Source: Bacillus carboniphilus
Lineage (GTDB): Bacteria > Bacillota > Bacilli > Bacillales > JAIVKR01
Assembly: GCF_020524035.2 (NCBI RefSeq)
Contig: NZ_CP129013.1
Location: 186,001-250,000, forward strand
Length of the DNA: 64,000 bases
Direction: 5' to 3'
The position numbers and the translations under genes are program-made. Below are positions 38,302-47,227 of the stretch, piece by piece; the stretch's first letter is position 1; each line of letters opens with the position of its first letter. The notes beneath the pieces were generated by a model, which saw only the letters and a program-made list of their open reading frames with translations, did not search any database and was not told the origin of the DNA.

Positions 38302-40284
38302 ATGGAAAACCTAATCTATGAACGAGATTCTCTTGTTTCTGCTTCACAGGCAAGGATGCATGAATATGAAAATTTAAAAGAACAGTTTGAAGAAGTAAAA
38401 AAGGCCATGTTAAGTCTAGTAGAAATGGATGCGTTTCAAGGAAGAGGAGCAAACGCCATTAAAGGATTTTACCAAGCACAAAGCGAAGTGATTAACGCTT
38501 GGCTTGGTTTAATTGATAGGCAAATCGCCTTTTTAAAGGGAATTGATGGCGATACAGAAGAGGCAGGTTTAGGCGGTGAAACGACCATCTATGTTCCTTT
38601 TCTTGAAGATGAATTATCCAAATCAATCAAACAATCAAAACAGATGGTTCACCAGCAACAAGATGATATCAGCGCTATCCTATCAAGTGTTTCCGATTTG
38701 GTGGACATTGATGTGTATTCGACTGACCGATTTGAAGAAGCCATGGAAAACGCCGACAAAGAGCGAAAAGAGACCATTGAGGCTGTTGAACAACTCAATC
38801 AAAACTTGTTGAATGAATATCAACAATCAGAAATAAACCAAGGCTTCGTCGTCCAGCTCTATAGCGCACTCATTGATGCTACGACAAAAGGGGGCAACGT
38901 CTCCCCCATCCACTTTAACCTAAAGGCATTTAAGGAAAGCGATGTGTATCAATTAAGAGACGACGTACAAAAAGCGACAGACGAATACGTAACGTTAAAA
39001 GATCAACAAGCGGAATACAGACAACTACAAGCAGCGGTCGAAGCAGAGAAAAATAAACCTTTGTATTTAAAAATGGTAGATGGATTTAAGAACTTTACAG
39101 GTGAACTGACGGGCTATTATGATTATAAGAGAGCAACAGAAGGCGTCGATCCCATCACAGGGCGAGAGTTATCAACGGCAGAACGAGTAAAGGCAGGCGG
39201 AATGGCTCTAGCTGGTTTTATTCCGATCGCAGGTTGGGGAGGTCGTCTCGGTAAAGGTGGATTAGGTGCTTTAAAAACGTTTAAAGGCGTCAGTGCCGCC
39301 ACACATGCCTTAGATGCGTATAAAGGAGCCAAGTCGTTTGATGTCCTTTATAAAACCGAAATGGGCATTTACGGGCTAGTGACCGCCAATGGCTTCGGAG
39401 AATATTTAACGGGTCAAGATATGTTCGGCAACCCTTTAACAGATGCCCAAAGACAAGATAGTTTACATGGTGCCTTACTAGGCTTAACCATTGGTACAGC
39501 CGCTCATTCATTGAATAGGCAGGCTTCAGGTCAAACATTATTCCCTTACAGCAAGGCCTATGTAGGACAAAAAGTTACCCAATCCCAACAAGCCTTATCG
39601 AAGTTAAGATCAAATATTGGTCAGTTGAGAGTTCCGGTTGGCGTTGAAGCCCAGCAATTTGCCACAAGTACAGGTAGAGTCACGAACCTTAATCTAAGCA
39701 CGAAGACGTTGAGTGACGTGAAGCAGCAGGTTATGATGAAGGCTGAGGGAGTTGGGGGTAAGTATAAGGGTAAAGTAAGTAATAGAGTTAGTGAAACTAA
39801 TTTAAGAAATATTGATCATTTTATAAATGGCAATAAGAAATTTGATGAAGTTATTGAAGACTATGCAATAGTATATAAAGAGCATATTGCTTTAAACAAA
39901 CCTTGGTCTTGGGATGATACTATTCCTGGTGGGGATAGTTTGTCTCCTGTCCAAAAAAGAAAGGTAAAAGAATTGGCTATAGAAAAAGGACATATTCCTG
40001 ATATAAAGGTTACAAAAACAGTTGGTATGAGGTATGGATTTGCTGATTTTGAAAGTGCAGGTATTGTAGAAGAAACTGTTCATCTACCAGAGAGATTTTG
40101 GAAATTATCAGATAAAGAACAATTTAAATGGTTAGACGAACAAATAGGTGGTACTAGAAGAGGAAGGACCTGGCATCATACGGAGATTCCTGGTAAAATG
40201 GAGCTAGTCCCCTTTGGTATTCATAATATTACACCTCATAATGGTGGAAGGACAAAAGGTATGTGGGCCGACGCTCCAAGATAA
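38302..40284 (+). CDS. LXG polymorphic toxin with WHH nuclease tip
   Basis: A 660-residue toxin. Residues about 1-200 form the helical LXG delivery domain (AWLGLIDRQIAFLKGID near residue 68). Residues about 290-480 hold a glycine-rich linker region (AGFIPIAGWGGRLGKGGLGA, then TGQDMFGNPLTDAQRQDSLH) shared with the decayed copies nearby. The last 40 residues (RTWHHTEIPGKMELVPFGIH) are the WHH branch of HNH/endonuclease VII nucleases, so the toxin probably cuts nucleic acid in rival cells. The next gene is its immunity protein. Confidence 0.92.
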   Translation: MENLIYERDSLVSASQARMHEYENLKEQFEEVKKAMLSLVEMDAFQGRGANAIKGFYQAQSEVINAWLGLIDRQIAFLKGIDGDTEEAGLGGETTIYVPFLEDELSKSIKQSKQMVHQQQDDISAILSSVSDLVDIDVYSTDRFEEAMENADKERKETIEAVEQLNQNLLNEYQQSEINQGFVVQLYSALIDATTKGGNVSPIHFNLKAFKESDVYQLRDDVQKATDEYVTLKDQQAEYRQLQAAVEAEKNKPLYLKMVDGFKNFTGELTGYYDYKRATEGVDPITGRELSTAERVKAGGMALAGFIPIAGWGGRLGKGGLGALKTFKGVSAATHALDAYKGAKSFDVLYKTEMGIYGLVTANGFGEYLTGQDMFGNPLTDAQRQDSLHGALLGLTIGTAAHSLNRQASGQTLFPYSKAYVGQKVTQSQQALSKLRSNIGQLRVPVGVEAQQFATSTGRVTNLNLSTKTLSDVKQQVMMKAEGVGGKYKGKVSNRVSETNLRNIDHFINGNKKFDEVIEDYAIVYKEHIALNKPWSWDDTIPGGDSLSPVQKRKVKELAIEKGHIPDIKVTKTVGMRYGFADFESAGIVEETVHLPERFWKLSDKEQFKWLDEQIGGTRRGRTWHHTEIPGKMELVPFGIHNITPHNGGRTKGMWADAPR

Positions 40285-40305
40285 TAATATTGAGGAGGTA
40301 CAGAA

Positions 40306-40776
40306 ATGGAATTTAAGGATGGATCAATAATCTATCCCTTGCCGGACGATACTTTGCTTTCTGAAAAGGAAGGCAAGTGGAGAATAAAATTACCAGAAGC
40401 ATATAAAGAATTTATAAAAAAATATAATGGTGGTACTCCTATAAAAGATAGTTTTAAGTGTAATAACCATATTTATGCGATTGATAGATTTTTATGTATT
40501 TTAAAAGTAACTGGGGAAAGAGATGATGAGTATTACGATATAGGAGTAGTTAGAACACAATTAGACGAAAGAATTGTTTTTGATGAAAATTTAGTAGGTA
40601 CTGAACTGCTACCAATAGCTGTTTTGTTTGCTGGTGATTTTGTGTGTTTAGATTATAGAACAAATAAAGAGCAACCAAGAGTTGTCGTCTGGAATCATGA
40701 GGAATCAGGAGATTTAGATCCAGTTACATATGATGTATCTAATTCATTTAGTGATTTTATATCTATGGTTGAATAA
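40306..40776 (+). CDS. SMI1/KNR4 (SUKH) immunity protein
   Basis: A 156-residue SUKH-fold protein. LPEAYKEFIKKYNGGTPIKD (residues about 28-47) is the family's N-terminal signature. FAGDFVCLDYRTN and NSFSDFISMVE near the end also fit. SUKH proteins neutralise nuclease toxins. It begins 21 bases after the WHH toxin, preceded by TGAGGAGG, and is therefore the likely cognate antidote. Confidence 0.88.
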   Translation: MEFKDGSIIYPLPDDTLLSEKEGKWRIKLPEAYKEFIKKYNGGTPIKDSFKCNNHIYAIDRFLCILKVTGERDDEYYDIGVVRTQLDERIVFDENLVGTELLPIAVLFAGDFVCLDYRTNKEQPRVVVWNHEESGDLDPVTYDVSNSFSDFISMVE

Positions 40777-40872
40777 TAACTCAAAAATATTTGATTAGGA
40801 CAATTTTTAAGTGACCTATTTTATTAATGAGATATTTTTGAAAATATCTAGACGATGTTGAAAATAAGATGC

Positions 40873-41113
40873 CTAATTATAAGAAAATGATAGAATACCC
40901 CCTCGGTAAATGTAATCACCTGAAGGATGTTCTATCATTTTCTGCATTTTTTGTTTGATATGTTTGCGTTTACTCCAAATCGTATCCCGATGATACCCCA
41001 TCTGAGCTCCGACTTCTTCGTAAGTCATTCCCTTGTAATTATAAAGAGCGAGAAGAGTTCTTTCGAATATATTTAATTGATTAAAGGGGTAGGATGTTGT
41101 TTTTCCTAAAATC
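40873..41113 (-). pseudogene. HTH/sigma-region-4-like gene fragment
   Basis: On the minus strand about 79 codons are open between stops. They read NQLNIFERTLLALYNYKGMT, then EEVGAQMGYHRDTIWSKRKH, a helix-turn-helix like region 4 of sigma-70-type or phage regulatory proteins. No start codon and no N-terminal domain remain. A 14-bp inverted repeat (AGAAAATGATAGAA at 40882-40895, complement at 40930-40943) overlaps its 3' end. Confidence 0.6.
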
Positions 41114-41149
41114 TAGTTAAGACCAATTTCTTCTTCGTTAAGGAAGTTT

Positions 41150-41918
41150 AAATGGTACCCTATTAGGCTTAACCATTGGTACAGCCGCTCATTCATTGAA
41201 TAGGCAGGCTTCAGGTCAAACATTATTCCCATACAGCAAGGCCTATGTAGGACAAAAAGTCACTCAATCCCAACAAGCGTTATCGAAGTTAAGATCAAAT
41301 ATTGGTCAGTTGAGAGTTCCGGTTGGCGTTGAAGCCCAGCAACTCGCCACAAGTGCAGGTAGAGTCACGAACTTTAACCTTAATACGAAGACGCTGAGTA
41401 ATGTGAAGCAGCAGGTTATGATGAAGGCTGAGGGTGGTACAGTTAAAAGGTATGTGGAGAACGGAAAACAGTTTTCTAATGTTAGAAAAAATAAGTTAAA
41501 ACCAGATATTAGGTATAAAACTGGAGAGTATGATTACTTTTATGAAACTGATAGTCTAGGCAGAATCACAAAGTTTGAAACAGAGAATTTACAACTAACT
41601 GAGAGAAAAGACAGATTGTCACACAGCAGAAATACTCCAGGTAAAGTTAAAGGTCAAGATCATGCAGGACATTTGGCAGCTGATAGATTTGGAGGTTCAC
41701 CTAAAATTGACAATTTAGTCTCACAATTATCTGATGTTAATTTAAAACAATATAAGAAAATTGAACAAGAATGGGCTGTTGCTTTGAAAGAAATACCCCC
41801 AAAAGAAGTAACAATTAATTTAGAAGTAATATACTCCGGGAATAATGTGAGGCCGGAAAAATTCTTAGTAAAATACACAATTGATGGTGAGTCGTTCTCT
41901 GAAGTCCTTTTAAACTAA
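41150..41918 (+). pseudogene. Headless LXG toxin cassette with nonspecific nuclease tip
   Basis: The first 290 bases nearly repeat the linker-coding region of the intact toxin (39466-39750), starting at about LLGLTIGTAAHS. After the shared MMKAEG the tip differs: RKDRLSHSRNTPGKVKGQDH and HLAADRFGGSPKIDNLVSQ fit the DNA/RNA nonspecific endonuclease family of YeeF-type toxins. No LXG domain or credible start lies upstream. This looks like a stored tip that recombination through the shared linker could place on the LXG domain. Confidence 0.85.
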
Positions 41919-41937
41919 TCTAAGGAGTCAAAACTAG

Positions 41938-42393
41938 ATGAATACTTTTGAAGATAGATTTAGTAAATTGCAAGCTGATATGATATCCATATGTATGGAG
42001 TATATTGAAGAGAGGGCGGATAAAATATATGTATACGCTTCATGTGAGGAAAGCATTATTTCGAGTAAATTTTTTTATTTAATTAATAATAAGTATGTGA
42101 AGCCTCATAAAGTGAATGATGTATTGGCGAATGAGGATGAAAGATATAATGTATCTTCGGAACGCCAGTTTATGGTATTAGATATCTTAAATGAAGATAT
42201 TGAAAAAATTAAAGAATTATGTTTGGATTATGAAAAAGACATGCCTACTGAAATGAAGTTAATATATGATGTTAAGAGTGGCAAATACAAAGCTGAATAC
42301 AAGTATGATTTAGTTTATACTAATCATGAAACTAAAACGGCTCGTCAGATTGCTGATGAATGGTTTGAAGAGGTAAAAAAAAATAACCTTTAA
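41938..42393 (+). CDS. YezG-family immunity protein (DUF600)
   Basis: A 151-residue protein matching the YezG/DUF600 immunity family, with EDRFSKLQADMISICMEYIE at the N-terminus and QIADEWFEEVKKNN at the C-terminus. YezG is the antidote of the YeeF nuclease toxin in B. subtilis. It follows the headless nuclease cassette by 19 bases with AAGGAGT upstream, so protection against that toxin is retained even though the toxin itself cannot be delivered. Confidence 0.88.
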   Translation: MNTFEDRFSKLQADMISICMEYIEERADKIYVYASCEESIISSKFFYLINNKYVKPHKVNDVLANEDERYNVSSERQFMVLDILNEDIEKIKELCLDYEKDMPTEMKLIYDVKSGKYKAEYKYDLVYTNHETKTARQIADEWFEEVKKNNL

Positions 42394-42689
42394 TGAAACC
42401 TAAAAAACTAATAAATAAAATTCTAAGATACAAACAGAATAGCTTACTCTTCTTATTGTGTAATTGTCCGGTATTAATTTATCTAAACAATCACTGTGAA
42501 TGACGAAGAGCCAAAATATTCTTAAACATGAAAAGAGAAAAGACAGATAAACAAATTGACACTTGATTGTCTTTTTAGACGTCAAGTGTTTTTACTTTTA
42601 TAGTTTACTTGTCAATTGTTTGCTTGAATTTCAAATATAAATGTAAGATATTTAATACACAAATCATTCAAGGTCCATATTCAAGGTCC
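42394..42689. terminator. Spacer with terminator at 42559-42594
   Basis: ACACTTGA and TCAAGTGT flank 15 bases and are followed by five T on the plus strand, ending the immunity transcript. The rest of the spacer shows no gene. Confidence 0.7.
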
Positions 42690-42970
42690 ATTATAAAACC
42701 GAAATGTGAATTTACGGGTTGGTGACCACCAATAACTTCGGTGAATATTTAACCAGTCAAGATATGTTCGGCAACCCTTTAACAGATGCCCAAAGACAAG
42801 ATAGTTTACATGGTGACCTATTAGGCTTAACCATTGGTAAGGTCGCTCATTCAGTAAATAGGTAGGACTCAGGTCAAACACTATTCCCAGACAGCAATGC
42901 CTATGTTGGACAAAAAGTCACCTAATTCCAGCAAGCGTTATCCAAATTAAGATCAAATTTTAGTCAGGTG
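42690..42970 (+). pseudogene. Decayed LXG linker fragment
   Basis: It aligns with 39349-39620 of the intact toxin (TTATAAAACCGAAATG, then CAAGATATGTTCGGCAACCC). It contains in-frame stops (for example TAG after AATAGG) and no tip domain. It is a third copy of the recombining linker. Confidence 0.85.
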
Positions 42971-43296
42971 AAGGTTCTTTCTGGTTTTATTGCCAAGAAA
43001 ATTACTTCAATTGCAAGATAAAAATCCTCCAAGATCATATTCAAATTCAAATCAGTAAAATAGTTATTTCCCTTTACTTCTGTTGTAGAAAAATGAATGG
43101 ATTCCTCCTTTCCTTCAAATAGCATTACCCAGTAAAGGTAGCCTTCTTGTTTTTCTTGATTGTCTTCTGGTATAAATTGAACGGTTTTTATTTTTGTTAC
43201 CTTTAACACATCTCCGTCATACAATTCTTCAAATGTTGTTGGTTTTAATCCGCATGCTGAAAGTAAAAGAAATATAACGACTAGTACTTTTTTCAT
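42964..43296 (-). CDS. Hypothetical lipoprotein
   Basis: A 110-residue protein with a lipoprotein signal peptide (LLLSACG at residues 11-17, Cys 15 as the lipid site) and a small, acidic extracellular domain. Its last codons overlap the decayed toxin fragment. A decayed relative lies near 36885-37080. No known family is recognised. A role as a membrane-bound immunity factor is possible but unproven. Confidence 0.65.
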   Translation of the reverse strand: MKKVLVVIFLLLSACGLKPTTFEELYDGDVLKVTKIKTVQFIPEDNQEKQEGYLYWVMLFEGKEESIHFSTTEVKGNNYFTDLNLNMILEDFYLAIEVIFLAIKPERTFT

Positions 43297-43432
43297 TTAC
43301 AAACACCTTCTAATTTACATTGTCTACATTATTTTATTACAAATATATTTCATTTATAGTATTTTAGTCTATTTAAGTGTATAATATTAGAAAAATATTG
43401 TGATATATTACTTGATACCAGAAGGTGGTTAT

Positions 43433-45802
43433 ATGTCATTTACTGCTCACATAAGAAATGATGATCAGTGTATTCAAACTATTGAAGACCATCTCCAAGC
43501 AGTAAAAGAACTAGCGGGATTATTTGGTTCTAAAATAGGTTTTAGCAGTACAGCTGCTCTTACTGGGTTACTCCATGACATGGGGAAACTCTGTAATGAA
43601 TTCAATGATTATATTTATTTAGCGGTTCATGATCCAGAGAATGCTCCTCCTAGAGGTAGTGTTGACCATGCTACAGCGGGTGCAAAGTTTATTTATGAAA
43701 CTGTACAAAAAGATAAAGGAAATCAATTGCTAGCTGAAATTGTGAGTAATGTTGTCATGTCCCATCACTCAAGTTTACACGATTTTCTTTCACCAAAATT
43801 AGAGTCACCCGTGTTAAAGAGGTTGGCCAAGGATGACTTGCCGCAATATCCACGTGTCTGCAATGAATTCGAGCGATTACAATTTCATATCCAAACAGAA
43901 GAATTAGTAAAACACTCCTTAGAAGAACTTCGCCCTTTCCTTCAAGATTCTGCACCAGAGAAAATACTTATTTCATTAACGTTGCTTACAAAGTATCTAT
44001 TTAGCTGCCTAATTGATGCGGATCGAATAAATACAAGAAATTTTGAATTAAAGGAACCTCACTACAAGAAACCAGATCATTCATTACTTTTTAAACATTA
44101 CCATTCTACTCTACTAAACTATTTACAAGGAAAAGGTACTTCCAAAAGCAAAATTAATCATTTACGTGCTAAGATGTCTATGCAATGTGAGGAGGCAGCT
44201 TATATGCCTTCAGGAATCTACACATTATCCATTCCCACAGGGGGAGGAAAAACTCTATCAAGTCTTCGTTATGCATTAAAACATGCGATTGAACACAATA
44301 AAGATCGCATTATTTATATTATTCCTTATACAACGATAATTGAACAGAACGCTGAAGAAGTAAGAAATATCCTTAATGATGATGAACATATTTTAGAACA
44401 CCATTCAAACGTTATAGAGGACATTAACGAAGAAAAAATTAATTATATGCAAGAAAAGGCACCTAAACTCGCAAAAGATAATTGGGATTCACCAATTATT
44501 TTCACTACTATGGTCAGATTTTTGGATACATTTTTTTCAGGTGGAACGAGAGACATTAGAAGACTACATAACCTTGCAAATTCCATTATTATCTTTGATG
44601 AAGTGCAATCTGTACCGATAGAATGTGTTTCTTTGTTCAATGAATCACTTAATTTCTTAAAAAAACATTGTCATACAGCTATTCTTTTATGTACAGCTAC
44701 TCAACCAGCACTTGATTTTGTTGAAAGAAAACTAGATTGTATTGATGGTGAATTAATAAAAAATATTAAAGACGTGACCTTAGCCTTTAAAAGGGTGGAT
44801 TTAATAGATAAAACAACGAAAAAAGGCTGGGATACAGAAGGTTTAGCAGATTTTATTGAAGAGAAAATGGAACATGAAGAGAGTATTTTATGTATTTTAA
44901 ATACAAAAAAAGTCGTTAGGTTGTTGTTTGATTCATTATCAGAAAGAAATTTAGACGCTGATATTTACCATTTAAGTACAACCATGTGTGCAGCTCATAG
45001 AAAAGAGATTTTAGAGAAAGTAAAAAGAAAGTTAGATGCTAAGGAAAGGGTGATTTGTTTAAGCACGCAATTAATAGAGGCGGGAGTTGATATTAGTTTC
45101 GGTTCTGTTATTCGTTCTTTATCTGGATTAGATTCGATTGCTCAAGCAGCTGGAAGGTGTAATCGCCATAAGGAAAAAGAAGTAGGGAACGTCTATATTA
45201 TTAATCATAGAGAGGAAAATCTGGATAACTTGAAAACAATCAAAGTAGGTAAAAAAATCACCTACAAAATGTTATTTGATAGGAAAGGGGATTTAAGTGA
45301 TGTACTATCGTCCCAAACAATTGAACATTATTTTCAGCTTTTTTACAATGAATTAGAAGATGAGTTAGATTATTATATTCCTTCTTTAAAAAATAACATG
45401 ATGTCCATGTTAGATAGAAACAAACAATATTATCAAGAATATTTTCATAAAACAGGAAAATCTCTCCCTCTTATACAAAAGAGTGCAATTGGAACAGCGG
45501 CGAACCACTTTCAAGTGATTCAATCAGCAGCACACACCGTAATTGTTCCTTACGGAGAGGGGAATGAAATTATCGCTGACTTAAATGAAAATCTATCAAT
45601 TGAAAAGTTGTCAACAACATTGAAAAAAGCGCAACAATATTCGATTGGGGTTTATGAACATGAACTGAACAAATTGTCGATTAGCCATGGTATTGAATAT
45701 TTACATGATGGAAGATTTATTGAGTTAAAAGAGAAATTTTATGATGAAAGATATGGTTTGAATGTTGAAGGTGATGCAGAAATGAGATTTTTAGATTTAT
45801 AG
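43433..45802 (+). CDS. cas3: CRISPR-associated helicase/nuclease Cas3 (type I-C)
   Basis: Cas3 unwinds and degrades target DNA after Cascade binding. The 789-residue protein has an N-terminal HD nuclease domain (GLLHDMGK near residue 47, HHSS near residue 107) and a superfamily 2 helicase with Walker A SIPTGGGKT (about 270) and the DEVQ box (about 388). The helicase motif STQLIEAGVDI, the AAGRCNR motif and a C-terminal domain follow. The ATG at 43433 has AGAAGGTGG upstream. The gene looks intact. Confidence 0.95.
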   Translation: MSFTAHIRNDDQCIQTIEDHLQAVKELAGLFGSKIGFSSTAALTGLLHDMGKLCNEFNDYIYLAVHDPENAPPRGSVDHATAGAKFIYETVQKDKGNQLLAEIVSNVVMSHHSSLHDFLSPKLESPVLKRLAKDDLPQYPRVCNEFERLQFHIQTEELVKHSLEELRPFLQDSAPEKILISLTLLTKYLFSCLIDADRINTRNFELKEPHYKKPDHSLLFKHYHSTLLNYLQGKGTSKSKINHLRAKMSMQCEEAAYMPSGIYTLSIPTGGGKTLSSLRYALKHAIEHNKDRIIYIIPYTTIIEQNAEEVRNILNDDEHILEHHSNVIEDINEEKINYMQEKAPKLAKDNWDSPIIFTTMVRFLDTFFSGGTRDIRRLHNLANSIIIFDEVQSVPIECVSLFNESLNFLKKHCHTAILLCTATQPALDFVERKLDCIDGELIKNIKDVTLAFKRVDLIDKTTKKGWDTEGLADFIEEKMEHEESILCILNTKKVVRLLFDSLSERNLDADIYHLSTTMCAAHRKEILEKVKRKLDAKERVICLSTQLIEAGVDISFGSVIRSLSGLDSIAQAAGRCNRHKEKEVGNVYIINHREENLDNLKTIKVGKKITYKMLFDRKGDLSDVLSSQTIEHYFQLFYNELEDELDYYIPSLKNNMMSMLDRNKQYYQEYFHKTGKSLPLIQKSAIGTAANHFQVIQSAAHTVIVPYGEGNEIIADLNENLSIEKLSTTLKKAQQYSIGVYEHELNKLSISHGIEYLHDGRFIELKEKFYDERYGLNVEGDAEMRFLDL

Positions 45803-45827
45803 TTATTAATTTACAGGAGGTGAGAGT

Positions 45828-46535
45828 ATGAGGAATTCAATACAGTTTGAAGTTCACGGTAAATATGCGCTTTTTACCGATCCAGTTACAAAAATAGGAG
45901 GTGAAAAGTCCTCTTATATGGTTCCTACTTATCAAGCATTGAAAGGGATCGTTGAATCCATATATTGGAAACCAACCATTGTCTGGATTGTTGATGAAGT
46001 GCGTGTATTAAACCCTATCCAAATGGAGTCAAAAGGAATCCGGCCAATTAAGTATTTTAGTGATGAAAATGACTTAGCTTACTATTCCTATTTAAGGGAT
46101 GTAAAATACGAAATAAGTGCTCATTTTGAATTTAACTATCATCGTGAGGATCTAGCATTTGATCGAAACGAACATAAACATCATAACATAGCTAAAAGAA
46201 GTGTGAAAGTCGGAGGAAGGAGAGACGTTTTTTTAGGAACGAGGGAGTGTCAAGGGTATGTAGAACCAATCACACCAGGAACTAAAGGTTTTTATGATGA
46301 TTATCAAGGTGAGATTCATTTAGGGACTATGGTTCATGGTATCAATTATCCTGATGAGACAGGAAAGGACAAAATGGAAACAAGACTGTGGAACCCAGTA
46401 ATGAAACAAGGAGTAATAAAGTTTATTCGCCCAGAGGATTGTACCATGGTCCGAGAGATTAAAGAGGCATCTCCAAAGCCTTTTTCTGAAAATGATATTA
46501 CGTCCGTGGAACAATTATATGAAGAATGGAACTAG
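45828..46535 (+). CDS. cas5c: Cas5c (type I-C crRNA-processing Cascade subunit)
   Basis: In type I-C systems Cas5c replaces Cas6 and cuts pre-crRNA in the repeat. It stays bound to the 5' handle. The 235-residue protein has the RAMP fold start ([20 protein letters not shown]) and the family motif RECQGYV. It shares its type with the Bacillus halodurans enzyme, whose repeats are almost the same as those here. AGGAGGTGAG precedes the ATG. Confidence 0.93.
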   Translation: MRNSIQFEVHGKYALFTDPVTKIGGEKSSYMVPTYQALKGIVESIYWKPTIVWIVDEVRVLNPIQMESKGIRPIKYFSDENDLAYYSYLRDVKYEISAHFEFNYHREDLAFDRNEHKHHNIAKRSVKVGGRRDVFLGTRECQGYVEPITPGTKGFYDDYQGEIHLGTMVHGINYPDETGKDKMETRLWNPVMKQGVIKFIRPEDCTMVREIKEASPKPFSENDITSVEQLYEEWN

Positions 46536-47217
46536 GGAGGGAAGGAATTGAGCTGGTTACAAAACCTTTATGAGACATATGAAAATAACTTTGACATGGT
46601 AGGAAGGTTTGAAAAAAATTCTGAGGGTGAAGAGTTTACACTACTTCCTTTATATCACACAAATTTAATAGCACATATTGAGATTGTAGTTAATGAACAA
46701 GGTGAATTTGTTTGGGCTGATGTTGTTAAGAAAGAAGACTCTTACACTGTTAGCCCATGTACAGAAGATTCTCAAAGCAGGACAAGAAAGGCAACACCAC
46801 ATCCTCTTCATGACGGAATCAAATATGTGGCAGGGGATTTTGTAGATTATGGGGGAGAAGAAAAGTTTAAGGAGGCTAATGAATTATATTTAAACAACTT
46901 TAAAGAAATGATCCTACATCCCAACTGCCATCCGAAAATAAAGAGCATATACCAATATATTAAAAAGAAAACAATTATTAAGGATTTATATGAACATGGA
47001 AAAATAAAGATAGATGATAATAATCAGTTAATTAAAAAATGGTCAAAAAATGGTGATAAACCTGAATTATATAAAGTAGCTTCTGATATCTCAAAAGCAG
47101 TTGTCCGTTTTGATGTTCACCTTGAAGGTGAGATGACTGATAAGGTTTGGAAGGATAAAGATGTGTTCGATTCATATATTGAATACTATTCCTCTCGTTT
47201 AGATGGTGAAGATTTAT

Positions 47218-47227
47218 GTTATGTTAC
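47218..47227. repeat. Left target-site duplication of the IS
   Basis: GTTATGTTAC occurs here and at 48594-48603, directly outside the two ends of the IS. In cas8c it encodes part of CYVT. Confidence 0.9.

Noticed and set aside
35244-43300. Prophage carrying the aimR-aimP pair
   Set aside because: No integrase, terminase, capsid, tail or lysis gene could be found; the HTH fragment at 40.9 kb alone is not enough.
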